NCBI RefSeq assembly: GCF_020497125.1
Contig: NC_059081.1
Location: 56,998,768 to 57,062,767, forward strand
Length of the DNA stretch: 64,000 bases
From: Mauremys mutica
Lineage: Eukaryota; Chordata; Testudines; Geoemydidae
Direction of reading: 5' to 3'
Shown here: positions 1-11,762 of the stretch, piece by piece
How positions within the stretch are numbered: position 1 is the first letter of the stretch
Layout: each line of letters starts with the position of its first letter
Notes under the pieces: generated by a model
Told to the model about the DNA's origin: nothing
Seen by the model: the letters and a program-made list of their open reading frames with translations, nothing else
The model's database searches: none
Made by a program: the position numbers and the translations under genes

Positions 1-1349
1 TCTAATACCAATTTTCTGAGGTCTTGTGCTACAGCAGAATCTACAATTCATCCTTTTAACGATCTTGGAGCTTCCAGTGGTTCCAGGATTTTACAGTGGA
101 GTTTTAAGAATCATTTACTGTTAAATATTAAGTGCTTAACCATGTAATGGTGAACTTCTGTTGTCATGTGGCTCACAGGTGTCCCTGCTAAGGGTCCAAT
201 CCAAGTCCCAATGGTGTCATCAGGAGTTGGATTGGGTCCTAAATACCCTGAGAAGAAAAAAATACTGGCACCAAATCCGCAGAGAAAAAGGAATGAGATA
301 ATGACTAAATACTGGGATGGGGGAAAAGAGTGTTTACAGGATGTTTATGTGTTTTCTAGACACATGGCAGTTTTGAATGAGTTTGGGGCCCAGTCCTGAA
401 GTCCTAATTCATACAGAACTTCTGGTCAGTCAGTGGGAGGTTGAGTATAAGATAGCAGAATTGGACTCTTAGCATCATGCCCTTGAAGAGCTACATGTCA
501 CAGTAAACATGTTGCAGCACGTTTATTCTTCTAACCATGTTATTTCATGCTTTACCTGAAACAGTGTCAACTATGTGCCTGATTGCATGGCGTGCTCTTT
601 GCTAAAGGATCATACAGAACAATTTGCCTTTTCTTTCTAACAGGTCTCCTGCATTTTAAACCATGCTGGCAAAAGGAAGTCAGAATGTTGCCTGATTGTA
701 AATTGTTCTTTATTTATCATAATTCCAGTATGGATCAGTACTGAATATAGATGTTTCCCGCTGGGCAAAATTCTGGCTTGTTTGTAAGAGCTAGTCAAAT
801 CCTGCAGGCCTTATGCAGTTGTTTCTCAGTACCGAAGTCCGGTTGCCTGAGTCAGGTGCAGAGCTTATCATTTTGGTTTAGTAGTGGATAGAGGATGATT
901 ACAGTTCTGGTGCTCAGTAAATCCCCTTTCTCCCCTCAGTGAAAATATGTAACTCTCTTACAGTAAGGAAAAATGTACATTATAAACCCCTGCATGATTT
1001 GTCCTCAGAGGGTGAGATCCTGCAGGATGCTGACTCTCTTCTTCTCCTGTTGTCTTTAATGGGAGCTGAAAGCACCCTGCACCTCACTGGATCAACAGTC
1101 ACTCATTCTGGATTAGTAGTAAATACATCCTGAGTACAAATTTACAGGGTGCTCGTACTGAAGGTGATGAGAGTCTGGCCATTGACTTGGAGCCCAGTCC
1201 TGATAGATGCTGAGCATCTCCTGCTCCTGTTGACTACATCAGAAGTTGCAGGTGCTCATTATCTCTGTCAGTATCAGATCCTTCGTTCACCAGAACTCAC
1301 CTGCTTCCCCATGACCGTGAGTACCCACAAAGAAAGGTCTCCTCGGTGT
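1..1349. other. No gene seen; possible old interspersed repeats
   Basis: Short open frames here lack family resemblance. The stretch 760-880 (CAAATCCTGCAGGCCTTATG) resembles 33126-33190 and is probably an old dispersed repeat. The piece at 1140-1300 has the TGCTGAGCATCTCC type of motif seen in other old repeats of the window. Confidence 0.5.
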
Positions 1350-1354
1350 TCAAT

Positions 1355-1500
1355 TTTATAGATTTATAGGGGCCAGTGTGACCATCTCGTCTGACCTCCA
1401 GCATAATATAGGCCATAGAACTTCACCATGTGATTCCTGCACAAACCCATAACTTCTGGTTGCACTAGAGCACACCATTTGGAAAGGCATCCGGTCTTGA
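1355..1500 (-). mobile_element. CR1 LINE 3' fragment, minus strand
   Basis: Sequence from TTTATAGATTTATAGGGGCC through CAGTGTGACCATCTCGTCTGACCT and GGCCATAGAACTTCACC is the reverse complement of the 3' UTR typical of reptile CR1 elements, and is related to the copies at 2235-2310 and 27700. It is 5' truncated and non-coding. Confidence 0.75.
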
Positions 1501-1502
1501 TT

Positions 1503-1527
1503 TGTGTGTGTGTGTGTGTGTGTGTGT
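1503..1527. repeat. (TG)n microsatellite
   Basis: About twelve TG dinucleotides in a row, immediately upstream of the palindrome at 1531-1600. Confidence 0.95.
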
Positions 1528-1530
1528 AAT

Positions 1531-1600
1531 GACTATGTCTCTATATTATTTTCCCTTTTAAAATATATATTAAAAGGGAAAATAATATAGAGACATAGTC
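1531..1600. repeat. 70-bp near-perfect palindrome
   Basis: GACTATGTCTCTATATTATT begins the left arm, and its exact reverse complement ends the right arm at 1600. Symmetry about 1565.5 gives 31 consecutive paired positions, one A/A mismatch, and three more pairs at the centre. It is AT-rich and starts directly after the TG microsatellite. No transposon termini are recognised. Confidence 0.95.
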
Positions 1601-2203
1601 TAAAGAACTGTAATAAATTGAAATAATAATGGCAGGCTCTGACTAATGGGCAACAATCCACCTGAGCTTTCCCCCAATGAAAGCACTCTGGCTCTCCAGT
1701 CAAATACTTTCTTCCATCTTCCCAGTCTCAAGACAGACTTATTCTCAACTCCCCTATCCTGAACTCCATGACAGCCTTCCTCTGGGTTATAACCAAGTGT
1801 TAGTGCCAATTATACATAGGCTTGACAACTAGAGAGAATATGGAGCCATGCTGTGCCCCACGTCCTGCTGACTGGATGAGCCATCCTCTTCTACTGGCAC
1901 TCAAAATCATAAACAAAACCTCACTTGCTCTGCTCTGCAGAGCCTCTATCTGTGGCCTACATGACCAATAGCACCGATAGTTTCTTCTGTGGATTGGGTG
2001 AGGTCACAGATGTGGTATCGAACTTCCCAGAAGGAAATTATGCTTAAAAATAGAGAGAGCCATGACTCTCCACTTCTGTCCTCTCTGTGTCTGGCCATCA
2101 GTAAGGTCTAGATCTGCCTCTTGTCTTCTATCCAGCCATCTCCCTGTTCTTTTTACTATGCATGTGGCTTTAGGACAGCACTGCATCGTGCCTTAAAAGC
2201 TCC
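1601..2203. other. No gene or repeat recognised
   Basis: Ordinary-looking sequence. Short open frames on the minus strand at 1600-1809 and 2004-2186 have no family resemblance. Confidence 0.5.
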
Positions 2204-2234
2204 ATGGGCATTGAGCACACAGTAGCAGAATTAT

Positions 2235-2310
2235 TTTGGGGGAGTTCTGTGGCCTGTATTATACAGGAGGTCAGACTAGATGTTTGCAATGGCCTTAGAA
2301 TCTATGAAAG
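2235..2310 (+). mobile_element. CR1 LINE 3' tail
   Basis: GGAGTTCTGTGGCCTGTATT, then ACAGGAGGTCAGACTAGATG and CCTTAGAATCTATGAA, is the typical end of a reptile CR1 (a GGTCAGACTAGATGAT-type tail). A 5' truncated non-coding remnant. Confidence 0.8.
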
Positions 2311-2934
2311 CCATGTTTACAACAAATTGCTGGCTACAACCTCTCTAGCCCTCTCCGATGCATTCAAAGCAGGAGGTGGGGACATCATGTGAGGGACTAC
2401 ATGCAGCTCCCCAAAGGTCACCTCTGCACTTTGGCGGCCAGAAGAGGTGTAGAGAACAGCGAGAAAGGATTTTCAAGGCTGCTGCTGGCACTGGGCTCTA
2501 TGTGAGTGCAGGGCATATGTCCTCCAAGCATTAACTATAAATTTGCTACTATGTTTAAAGCCTCCATTCTTTCCTAGAGAGTAAAAGAGCATATTCCTAC
2601 TGTAGAGTCTTTTTCGGTTTGAAATATGAAGTCACTTCTAAATTTGATCTTTCTTTATGATGGGAAGTTGCCTAAAACATTTTCATACTAAAGCTACACC
2701 ATTTTCTTTGATAATAAAAATGAAATGAGCTTCCCTTTTAAGTGTTGCACCTTTACTCTTGACTTCCTCTCTTCTTCCTCCAGTCATTATTTCTTGTATA
2801 GTGTTCTCTTTGATTATCTGCCATTGAACATTTAGAGAGAACAAAATGATGAGTCAGGAAGGTAGTTAAATTAGGGAGAAAAGTCTCATATGAATCTATT
2901 TATTTTTCAGAGGAATACATCTCATTTTGTCAAA
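2311..2934. other. No gene or repeat recognised
   Basis: AT-rich unique-looking sequence. Nothing is supportable. Confidence 0.5.
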
Positions 2935-2941
2935 CTTGACA

Positions 2942-3511
2942 TACACCTCTACCCCGCTATAACGTGGTCATGGGGAGCCAAAAATCCCTACCGCGTTATA
3001 GCTGAAACCCCGTTATATTCGGGTAGGGCTGGCAGGGCTCCAGCAGTGATTTAAAGAGCTCCGGGCTGCAGCCGCTGTGGGGAGCCCCAGGCCCTTTAAA
3101 TTGCCGGTGGAGCCCTGCTGCCGCAGCCCCGGGGTACGGGCGGCAGGGCTCCAGCGGGATTTAAAGGGCCCGGGGGTCCCCGCAGCAGCTAGAGTGCTGG
3201 GCCCTTTAAATCGCCGGCAAGCCCTGCTGCTGCAGCCCTGGGGTAGCGGCAGCAGGGCCCTGGCGGTGATTTAAAGAGCTCTGGGCTCCAGCCGCTGCGG
3301 GGAGCCCGGGCCCTTTAAAGCACTGCCTGAGCCCCACTGTTGCAGCCCCGGGGTAGTGGCAGCAGGGCTCCAGCAGTGATTTAAAGGGCCCAGGGCTCCC
3401 CACAGCAGCCGGAGCCCCGGATCCTTTAAAGTGCCGCCAGAGCCCTGCTGCTACCACGCTAAACGCGAACCCGTGTTATATTGGGTCACGTTATAGTGGG
3501 GTGGAGGTGTA
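2942..3511. mobile_element. Mariner-like TIR element with GC-rich minisatellite core
   Basis: The left end TACACCTCTACCCCGCTATA and the right end TATAGTGGGGTGGAGGTGTA are near-perfect inverted repeats, and a subterminal GTTATA motif recurs. The ends start and finish with TA, as expected for Tc1/mariner-type targets. There is no transposase. The core holds about four copies of a ~108-bp GC-rich unit starting near 3031, 3142, 3248 and 3358. Each unit contains GATTTAAAG and CCCTTTAAA in opposite orientation. Assignment to mariner/Tigger is by terminal pattern only. Confidence 0.8.
3031..3455. repeat. ~108-bp tandem repeat, about 4 copies
   Basis: Each unit begins like GGCAGGGCTCCAGCAGTGAT, continues TTAAAG, and includes a GCAGCCCCGGGGTA-like end. 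The open frames here are by-products of the repeat and are not genes. Confidence 0.85.
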
Positions 3512-3514
3512 TGT

Positions 3515-4110
3515 GGTATCATCCAGGGAGAAAACTTTTGCAATATCCATAAAACTTTACTTTTGTGCAAACTTTAAATATAGTATCTAGCTTTTTGGTT
3601 TAAAATCACGTTCACCATTTTAAAGCGATGAGAGTCCAGAAGATAAGGAGATTCGTGACTTTGAATTATTTTTGTACTAGTCCTCTAATTTAAAAATAGC
3701 CCACTTCCATGAGAAACCTCAAGGGACAAGAGTTGAAATTCTGACTTGAATCACCTCATGAATGTGATCCTAAACACTCATGAGTGCTCCTTGAGAACAA
3801 GCACATGAGATTATTTGTAACTTTCTAACCCAAACCATTCCTGAAATACAATAGGAGAAAAACAGTGAGAACAATTGGCCGAATAGACAGACCCATTCAT
3901 TTTTCCAAGTCAAGGAACTTGTTTGATGGCTTGTTGGATTTATTTTAAATTTTCCACAAACATTCTCCTGACCTTAGAGTAAGCAATACTTAGACTGAAA
4001 GGAGCCTTCCTCCCCTCCCCCCCCCACAGATTTAGGGTTGAGAGGGAATCAAAACTGGGACTTAGAATATAAAATGTCTTACAACCATGACTACAGAACT
4101 ATTGATATGA
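3515..4110. other. No gene or repeat recognised
   Basis: AT-rich sequence with a short poly-C run near 4014-4025. Nothing further is seen. Confidence 0.5.
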
Positions 4111-4112
4111 CT

Positions 4113-4571
4113 CTGGGGCTATGTCTACACTGGACGCCACTAGTGGTGGCATGTAGTGTGTAGCTACTCACTGCAGTGACAAACAATACTGTGATGTATA
4201 GCTACAAGTGGCAATAAAAGGCTCTGGCAGGGAGAAAGCAACAGAGAAAGGCTGGGCAGCAGGGAGCTGCCAGAGTCTTTCCCTGCTGCCTCTCCCCTGC
4301 TTGAGCCTTTCGCCGCTGCCAAAGTCTGTCCTGCGGTGGGAAAGACTCCAGCAGTGGGACGCTGCACTGCTAAAAATAGTAGTATAAACGGGGGAGGCAC
4401 TGCTTGGGCACGTTGAGCGCCATGTAGGGTATATACCCTGGGGGTTCAGGCGTGTCTGTACACATGTAAGCAATGCCCCACTTTCTGCACTGCTATTTAT
4501 ACCTCTGCTAGGGGGCATGCAGTGTATGTACTGTACGCTCGCTGAAAGGAGTGTGTAGTGTAGACATACCC
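4113..4571. mobile_element. Palindromic MITE (GGGTATGTCTACACT type)
   Basis: The left end GGGGCTATGTCTACACTG and the right end TAGTGTAGACATACCC are inverted repeats. The interior includes a CTGCTAAAAATAGTAG motif shared with the MITEs at 8876 and 10276. It is non-coding. The superfamily is not settled from sequence alone. Confidence 0.8.
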
Positions 4572-4574
4572 AAA

Positions 4575-6425
4575 TCCTCCAACATGCAATGCCTGTAATT
4601 GTGCACTATTACCCTCTGTGTAAGACAAGAGTACTAAAATAACCAGCACAGTACATGCCAATCAGTAGAATGGCAAACAGAAGTTACGTATGCTGACTTT
4701 GAATCTCTAGTCTAGTAAACCTTTAGGTATGTCTGTTTGGACTCAGATTGTGCCAGGGCTCCATTCAGGCACTCAAATGAGGAAGAGGACACAAGGAGCC
4801 TTCTCCATTCTCCCCACCCCCATCCATGTTCCTTGAGTGGAGGCCCGGACTATTCCCTCCCAGCACCAAAGTGGCAGAGGGGAGGTGGGGCCATAGCATT
4901 TGCCCCCTCTCATACACCTCCCAGAGCTTTCTGGAGGCACAAAGTGGAGCATTCTGCACCCTTCTCAGGGCTGCAGAAATAGGCACACTCCCCTTGTGGG
5001 CCTGGAGTCTCTGTGTGGCTCCCCTAATACTCAGTGCCTACCATGCACAATCTGACCCCTGAAGAGCTTTATTACACTGTAACAAGCTTAACGACTTTCG
5101 TATTTCCTCAGTGAAGCATCGGACTCTGAAGCATTCCACTCCTCCACTAGATTTTGAATGTTATTGTGATCTAAGATTCAGCTAACCATGCAAAGTATGT
5201 GTTTAGATTGTAAACGACCCTTCCAACTTAACCTGGAAAAAATCTTTGCAGGGGTAGTAACTCAGTGAGAACCATGCTATTTTGTATGCTGGAGAAATTA
5301 ACTTTGCATCCTGCTTTGAAAGAAAAGCTGCGGCTTACGTGGGACTCGTGTCCTGCTGTAGCACTCCTACAGGGCTCTCTGGGGCCTTTGTGAAAAATGA
5401 ATTGTTTCCCCATGTATAAAAAGGGTGGAATATGAGAACAGTCGTATATTCCCATTCTGTAATAAAGAGTGAGTATTACGTATTATGTATTATCAAAGGA
5501 AAAATGAGTCCAGGAAGACGCAGCTAGATTTGTCGAAGGCTGTCTGCCCTTCAGGAAGTTTGAGAATTAAGGGCTAATTAAGAGGCCAGTGAGCAGAACG
5601 TGCTATCTCTGCTGAAATGGCTGTTCCAGAGCAAGTCATGACAAGGGTATGAGTGTCTGACTCAAGTGGTGATCGGACCAGTATAATCACAGTACAACCA
5701 GAGGTGTCCGGCGTGTGAGCAATGAAGTCCCAAACTCTAGCCCAGGACTGCCCTCCCCCTCTAAGTGCAGGGGAAGGATGAAGCTGATGCAGTACAGGTT
5801 TTCATTAACAATGCAGGAAATCAATTTCAGTTTATCCGTGAATGGGTGTACAAGTACAGACAAATTGTGGTTGCGTACATTTGATTTTGAGAAACTTCTT
5901 GTGTACATTTATATGCAAATTGGGAAGAGCTGTGGGCTCTTGGCAAACTGCCAACGTGGCTCTCAGCATACCACAGTTTAGGCACTGTGTTTGTCTGCAT
6001 AAGGGGTTGGATGACAACTGCAATCAGGTTTTGAGATTTGCTCAAGAAAAGCTCACCTGTGACAAGAGAGCCAGAACAGTAAGCAGAAACAGTATAACTT
6101 ATAATTCTTCTTGTAGTTTACAGCTATTGTAGAAGATACAGCCAACTGGATTATCTAGAAAACGAGAAAGAGAAACTGCAGCCATTCAGTTTGGTGAGAC
6201 ACCTGATTTTTTTCTCATTAACCACCTTACAGTTTACATAGTGTTATAGATAACTAATCTCTGAGACTCTTGACTCCACATTCACGTCATCCTCTACTGC
6301 TAATTACTTACTGTCATCTATTTTTTACAAAGCTATGAATTTAGAGACTGATTTTCAGACATGCTGAACACCTGCTATGTCTGCCGACGTCTGTTGTAGA
6401 TGGTGCTCAGCACATCTGATAATAA
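4575..6425. other. No gene; possible old repeat at 4740-5060
   Basis: 4740-5060 is GC-richer and has open frames on both strands without family resemblance. The remainder is ordinary sequence. Confidence 0.45.
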
Positions 6426-6431
6426 GAACTC

Positions 6432-6851
6432 AGGGTATGTCTATTTTGGGAAAGTCCATCATGTTAGAAAACATGTTAGTTAACACAATATTGAACATGA
6501 CTTAAACATGATTGTCCTTGCCCACACTATGGGCTAAGTATGTTGGCTGGTCGTGCTTAGCCATAAGTTTGGTTGGTGGTGGGGGGACTCTAATGTTAAC
6601 CAAGGCCAGCTGACATGTTTTAAAATACAATTATCCTTGTCCACACTAAGGGCGAAGCATAAAATTGTCAAAAGCCCCTAAATTCTGTATTCAAAAGTGA
6701 CCCATGGCACCTAATTGCCTCAAGCCACCATTGAGAATGGCACTTAGGCTCCTAAATCACTTTTGAAATTTGTACCTTAAGTCACGTTTAAAATAAGTCG
6801 GTTAGCAAGTGTTCTAACATGATGTATTTTCCTAGTGTATACATACCCTTA
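6432..6851. mobile_element. Palindromic MITE
   Basis: CTCAGGGTATGTCTA at the left and GTATACATACCCTTAG at the right are inverted. Subterminal CATCATGTTAGAAAACATG and GTTCTAACATGATG are also inverted. It appears related to the GGGTATGTCTACAC MITEs at 4113, 8876 and 10276. Non-coding. Confidence 0.75.
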
Positions 6852-7112
6852 GTGTCTGCACAGAGCCTGAATTTGCATGCACAAGTGCATAGGATGATTG
6901 CTGGTCTAATTATCCCATTAACTCCTACAAATGAGAGATGTAGGAATGTTGTATGGCCCTTGATATATCAATGTGATAAACAAGTAGCCCAATGAGAGGG
7001 AAATCTGCTAATAATAACAATTCCTTTATTATTATCTCTATCCTACTGCCATGCTGTTTATTTTTCATTATACTGTCCCATTAGACCATCAGTGTTCTCC
7101 TGATGTTTTCCA

Positions 7113-7772
7113 GCATCAAACACCCACATCTTGAATACCGCATGCAGATGTGGTCGCCCCATCTCAAAAAAGATATACTGGAATTGGAAAAGGTTCAGAA
7201 AAGGACAACAAAAATGATTAGGGGTATGGAACAGCTTCCATATGAGGAGAGATTAAGAAGACTGGGACTTTTCAGCTTGGAAAAGAGATGACTAAGGGGG
7301 GATATGATAGAAGTTTATAAAATCATGACTGATGTGGAGAAAGTAAACAAGGAAGTGTTATTTACTCCTTCTCCTAACACAAGAACAAGGAGTCCCCAAA
7401 TGAAATTAATAGGCAGCTGGTTTAAAACAAACAAAAGAAAGTATTTCTTCACACAACGTGCAGCCAATGTGTGGAACTCTTTGCCAGAGGATGTTGTGAA
7501 GGCCAAGACTATAACAGTGTTTAAAAAAAGAACTAGATAAATTAATGGAGGATAGGCCCATCAGTGGCTCTTAGCCAGGATGTGCAGTGATGGTGTCCCT
7601 AACCTCTCTTTGCCAGAAGCTGGGAATGGGCGAAAGGGGATGGATCACTTGATGATTGCCTATTTTGTTTGTTCCCTCTGGGGCGCCTGGCATGGGCCAC
7701 TGTTGGAAGACAGGATACTGGGCTAGATGGACCTCTGGTGTGACCCAGTATGGCCGATCTTATGTTCTTAAA
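7113..7772 (+). mobile_element. CR1 LINE, 5' truncated with coding 3' end
   Basis: The reading frame encodes HPHLEYRMQMWSPHLKK, then KVQKRTTKMIRG and YEERLRRLGLFSLEKR, followed after a stop by [11 protein letters not shown] and [14 protein letters not shown]. This is the C-terminus of CR1 reverse transcriptase. The 3' UTR ends GGGCTAGATGGACCTCTGGT, GACCCAGTATGGCCGATCTT and ATGTTCTTA, the classical CR1 tail. A TGA (about 7289) breaks the frame, so it is inactive. Confidence 0.92.
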
Positions 7773-8870
7773 TGATGTTCTACCACAGGTGCCGTTGCTG
7801 ACAGTGAAAAATCCATTAATGCAGCCCCCAGTCATTGTACTCCCATTGCTGAGGCAGATGCAGGAAATGTAAATGTCTGCTCCAAGCTTTTATATACAAA
7901 GGCAACATTAAACCCAATCCCTGAACTGAGGGTGTTGTGCCTGCTCACTGCCCTACCAGGAGCTCCAGGAAGCATTGTGCCTTCTGGAGCTTCCAAGGGT
8001 CACAGTCACTGTATCACCCTTAAACAGGGTGCAGCGTGTACTTCCCCACAGCTGTAGCCCTGCATCCTCTGCTCCTTTGGCAGTGCTAATGTTGCCAGCC
8101 CTGAGCTCTCTCGGCACTCTTGTAATAGCAGGCAGAAACTTCATAGGCTAACGTGGAGAAGCTCTTTGATCCCTTTCCACCTTGTGTGCTCATGCAAGGA
8201 CTGGCCACAATCTGGCCCTAAGCTTTTAAATCCTAAGAGACATGTTCTATAAGAAAGGAGAAGTCCCTTTTTTCCTTTTTTTTTTTTTTTGTGGGTGTGG
8301 AGGAGACTACCAGCTTAAACAGTTCCAGTCACTTTTTAAACCACAACTCCACCAGGAAAAATCATCTTTTAATATTGCTGATTTCTCTCAGACTCACCTA
8401 AATGATCAAATTTGTCCCTCTCCCCAGTGTAAATGTGCAACAGCAGGACATTGTGCTAGAATCAGCTTTACATCTGTTTAGCTTAGGCATTTTGTGATAT
8501 GCCCATTGCCACAACATCTGTGTGCCATGTACACAAATTAGAAAGAAGCATTTCCATCCAAAATGACCTTAATCTCCATCTGTCCGTTATGTATGCTATT
8601 TTCTTCAAAGGAGTGGCACAAGTCTGTGATATGATCCAGAATTCTTATTAAGTAGTAGAGTTCTGGTTAAGTTAAGTACACTTGATGGGACATATTATTT
8701 TGCTACAGATAAGATTCACAGTTGTCACCATGATGCACATCACAATTACTTAGCATTTCACTGCTGCAGCAGGGATAGTACACAGATCTTCCTTCTTCAA
8801 AAGCACAGGTCCATGCTGCTTGAGCTAAGGGATGATCGCCATTAATTGTTAGCAGTACAGGGCTTGTGAT
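7773..8870. other. No gene recognised
   Basis: Includes a T-rich run near 8270-8291. No family resemblance is seen in the short open frames. Confidence 0.5.
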
Positions 8871-8875
8871 GCTCA

Positions 8876-9186
8876 GGGAATGTCTACAAAGGAGCAGAGA
8901 GGTGTAATGCCCAGCTTGGGTAGTCATACATGGGCTAGCACTGCTCAAGCCAGTGTCTAAAAAATAGCAGTGTTGCCATGGCAACATGGGCAGTTGATCG
9001 GGCTAGCCTCCTGAGTACAATCCTGTCCAACCCCCCCAGAATGTACTTTGGTGGCTAGCCCGAGCCGCCCCCTATGCCATCAAAGACACACTGCTGTTTT
9101 AGGAGCTAGCTTGAGCAGAGCCAGCGCATATATATATAGCTAAGATGGGAATCGCACCTCCCAGCGCTGCTGTGTAGATGTATGGT
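8876..9186. mobile_element. Palindromic MITE
   Basis: The left arm (AGGGAATGTCTACA, then GGGCTAGCACTGCTCAAGCC and AAAAAATAGCAGTGTTG) is inverted relative to the right arm (ACACTGCTGTTTTAGGAGCT, AGCTTGAGCAGAGC, GTAGATGTATGG). The central GGCTAGCC-rich part is also symmetric. Same family as 10276-10574. Confidence 0.8.
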
Positions 9187-9189
9187 CAG

Positions 9190-10275
9190 TTGCACAGTTC
9201 TGATTCCATCCAGTGGAGGCAGTGGTACGTATCTTGTAATTTCATCATAGTGTTCTATTTAATGTTAAACAACCTTCGGTTTATGGTGGGTTTGTTAAGT
9301 TGTCATGGTAAAGCTGCATGAAAAATCTTATCCTTGTCTATATTTTATGTGTGTATAGGATAGAAATTGGAGTGACAAGGCATTTCACTTATTTATAGAT
9401 TACATCACTGTGAAACCTAGGCACAGGCAGTTTGCAAAGCACCCATCACCATAGCACAGCAGCTAGTAGGAACAATTTTGAAACTAAATTGATTTGTTTT
9501 TTCTTTGACTGTATGTATTCTTTCCCACTTGGTTTCATTTCTGTTTATTTGAGTTGTTAGCTCCATACTCATTGCCTTACGATAAAACCAGAAGTAATTA
9601 GGCTCATATTATATTGCCGCACTCCTCGCCCTGTCCCTTTTTTCCTAAGTGTTTGAGTTTCTGTGAAGGTCTATCACGGTTTGCAGCTGAACGACATGCT
9701 GAATTTATATTCTGAGCTCATCCAGTACTTTGTGCAAGATGATCCTTTGAGGAAGATAGAAAAGGGCAGCTACTTAGAGGGAGAGAAAATGAATTTGATC
9801 AAGCTATAAAGTAAAATGCAGTAAAGGTTTATTTCTGTTGCCACAAAAATTCAAAGGTGACCAAAGCCCAATATTTTTATCTCTTTGGAGAATATATTTG
9901 TTTAAACATATCAAGGATTTCTTTCTGCTAATCAGTGTCTGAAACCAGCCCGTCCATTTCTATCCTGTATGTATGAGAATGTGAGCTGAAATCTGTAGCA
10001 AACTGGACTAACTGTGAATACATGATTCCAATGGGGTTTATAGGTTTTTAATATTTTAAGGGTCACGGAGGTGAAAAATAATTTAATAATAGTCTTCAAG
10101 GCTGATACATTGATTTGGAACTCAGTGCATCTGGGTTCACATCCCCTCTCTGTCACAGACTTTGTGTGTAACCCGTGTGCTCTTCCAGTACATATTCAGG
10201 TCTTGTCAAGATGTGTAGAAGAAATATCTAGTTTCCGTGCGTTGAATGAGTTATAAATCCAGTTTTTGCCTTTTT
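9190..10275. other. No gene; possible MIR-like piece at 10070-10180
   Basis: 10070-10180 (GATTTGGAACTCAGTGCATC, TGGGTTCACATCCCCTCT) looks like a MIR fragment. The rest is AT-rich and unrecognised. Confidence 0.45.
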
Positions 10276-10574
10276 CTTGCTGTCCACATTGCAACTAGAA
10301 TGTGATTCCCAGCATAAGTAGATAGACTCGCGCTAGCTCTGCTCGAGCTGGAATGCTAAAAATAGCAATGTGGACGTTGTAACACCAGCAGCAGCTTGAT
10401 CTAGTCACCTGAGCTAAGACCCAGAGGGTTAAGCAAGCTTTGACTCAGGCAGCCAGCCTGAGCCTCTGTTTATGTAGCATCATCCACAATGCTATTTTTA
10501 GCATGCTAGCTCGAGCAGTACTAGTGGGAGTGAGTCTGTCTGCTCTGGGAATTACACCTCCTAGCAGACATACC
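10276..10574. mobile_element. Palindromic MITE, ~100-bp arms
   Basis: Left arm: AATGTGATTCCCAGC, TAGCTCTGCTCGAGCT, ATGCTAAAAATAGCAATG. Right arm: the reverse complement, CATTGTGG-type sequence, GCTATTTTTAGCATGCTAGC, TCGAGCAGTACTAG, GGGAATTACACCTCC, GACATACCC. It is long, non-coding and foldable. Confidence 0.85.
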
Positions 10575-10893
10575 CTGAAAGGCCCACATGAGTTTGTATG
10601 AGCGTCTGCATCATGAAAGCTGGGCAGGTCTTTTAATGAATCTCACTTCATGAGCAATATTGTGCTCTCAGCTCTCAGATGGGAGATTTAGACACACATT
10701 TTCTACTCCAGTCTCTGTGCATTTTCTACCCCATGGAAGGGATGACGTCCCTCTTTCAGTTAATCAAGCCACCATCCTTCATCTCATCCAAATCCCTCCT
10801 GAACATCCACTCCTTGCACAGTCCCCACAGGAAGATCTTATAATGTCTTCAGTAAAATCAAAACTCTTTTTATTTCTGAGTCTGGGTTCCTGT

Positions 10894-10972
10894 CTTAGAA
10901 TCATAGAAATGTTGGGCTGGAAGGGCTCTCAAGAGGTCATCTAGTGCATCCCCCACACTGAGGCAAGACTTC
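10894..10972 (-). mobile_element. CR1 LINE 3' fragment, minus strand
   Basis: AGAATCATAGAAATGTTGGG, then CTGGAAGGGCTCTCAAGAGG and TCATCTAGTGCATCCCCC, is the reversed tail of the classical amniote CR1 3' end. Confidence 0.85.
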
Positions 10973-11049
10973 TTGGCAGGGACTGGCTTTACATTTGTGT
11001 TGCACTGCTGAGGCTGAGAAGTGTGCTCAGGCGAAGAGTCTGTCATGAG

Positions 11050-11500
11050 CAGAAGAGCAGTCTTGTGGCTAAGGCACTGAACTGAGACTCTGAAGCTCTG
11101 GGTTCAGTTCCTGGCTTAGCCTCCCATAGACTTTGTGGACCAGGTCCTCATCTGGTAGAAATAAGTGTAGCTCCACTGAAATCAATGGATTCTGTCAATA
11201 TATGACTTTGGATAAATCACTTAAACCAAGATTTTAAAAAGTGAGTAGTGGTTTGGGTGCTCACACCTTAGAAGCATTTATTTTCACAGGGTGGATGCTC
11301 AGCACTTTCTGAAAATCAGATCTTTTCCAAAAACATTAGTCTGAAAACCTTGGATATAATCTCTTTGTACCTCAGTTCCCATTGGTACAATGATAATAAG
11401 AATACTTCTCTACCTCACAGGGTTCCCGTGAGGATATGTTCTATAATTATAGGATGCTACGGTGCTGGGGGCCATGTAAGCAGGTAGATAAATAATAGGA
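11050..11500 (+). mobile_element. MIR SINE (interrupted)
   Basis: A tRNA-like head (TGTGGCTAAGGCACTGAACT, GGGTTCAGTTCCTGG) is followed, after other old repeat sequence, by a MIR tail (TACCTCAGTTCCCATTGG, ACCTCACAGGGTTCCCGTGA). It is old and broken. The middle piece (~11215-11340) is another dispersed repeat with CAGCACTTTCTGAAAATCAG. Confidence 0.65.
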
Positions 11501-11762
11501 AGTAGGGAACAGTGAATATTGGAGGCAAGCTCTACCTCACATATTTAAGATGAGTATATTGCTTTATTTCAGAATGGTTTGGGGGTGATTTTTTAGTTGA
11601 ATGTCACTCTAAAAAAGAATCTCAAGTAGGTAAAAATTCTACTCTCGGATCTTCATCATGGCGGTTTCTTGGCTACAGTGTTCTCCCTCCATTTCAGATT
11701 CTCATTAATATCACTAAAAAGAACAGGAGTACTTGTGGCACCTTAGAGACTAACAAATTTAT

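Noticed and set aside
3077..3457. Open frames in both strands with repeated proline/glycine-rich peptides
   Set aside because: They come from the ~108-bp tandem repeat inside a TIR element.
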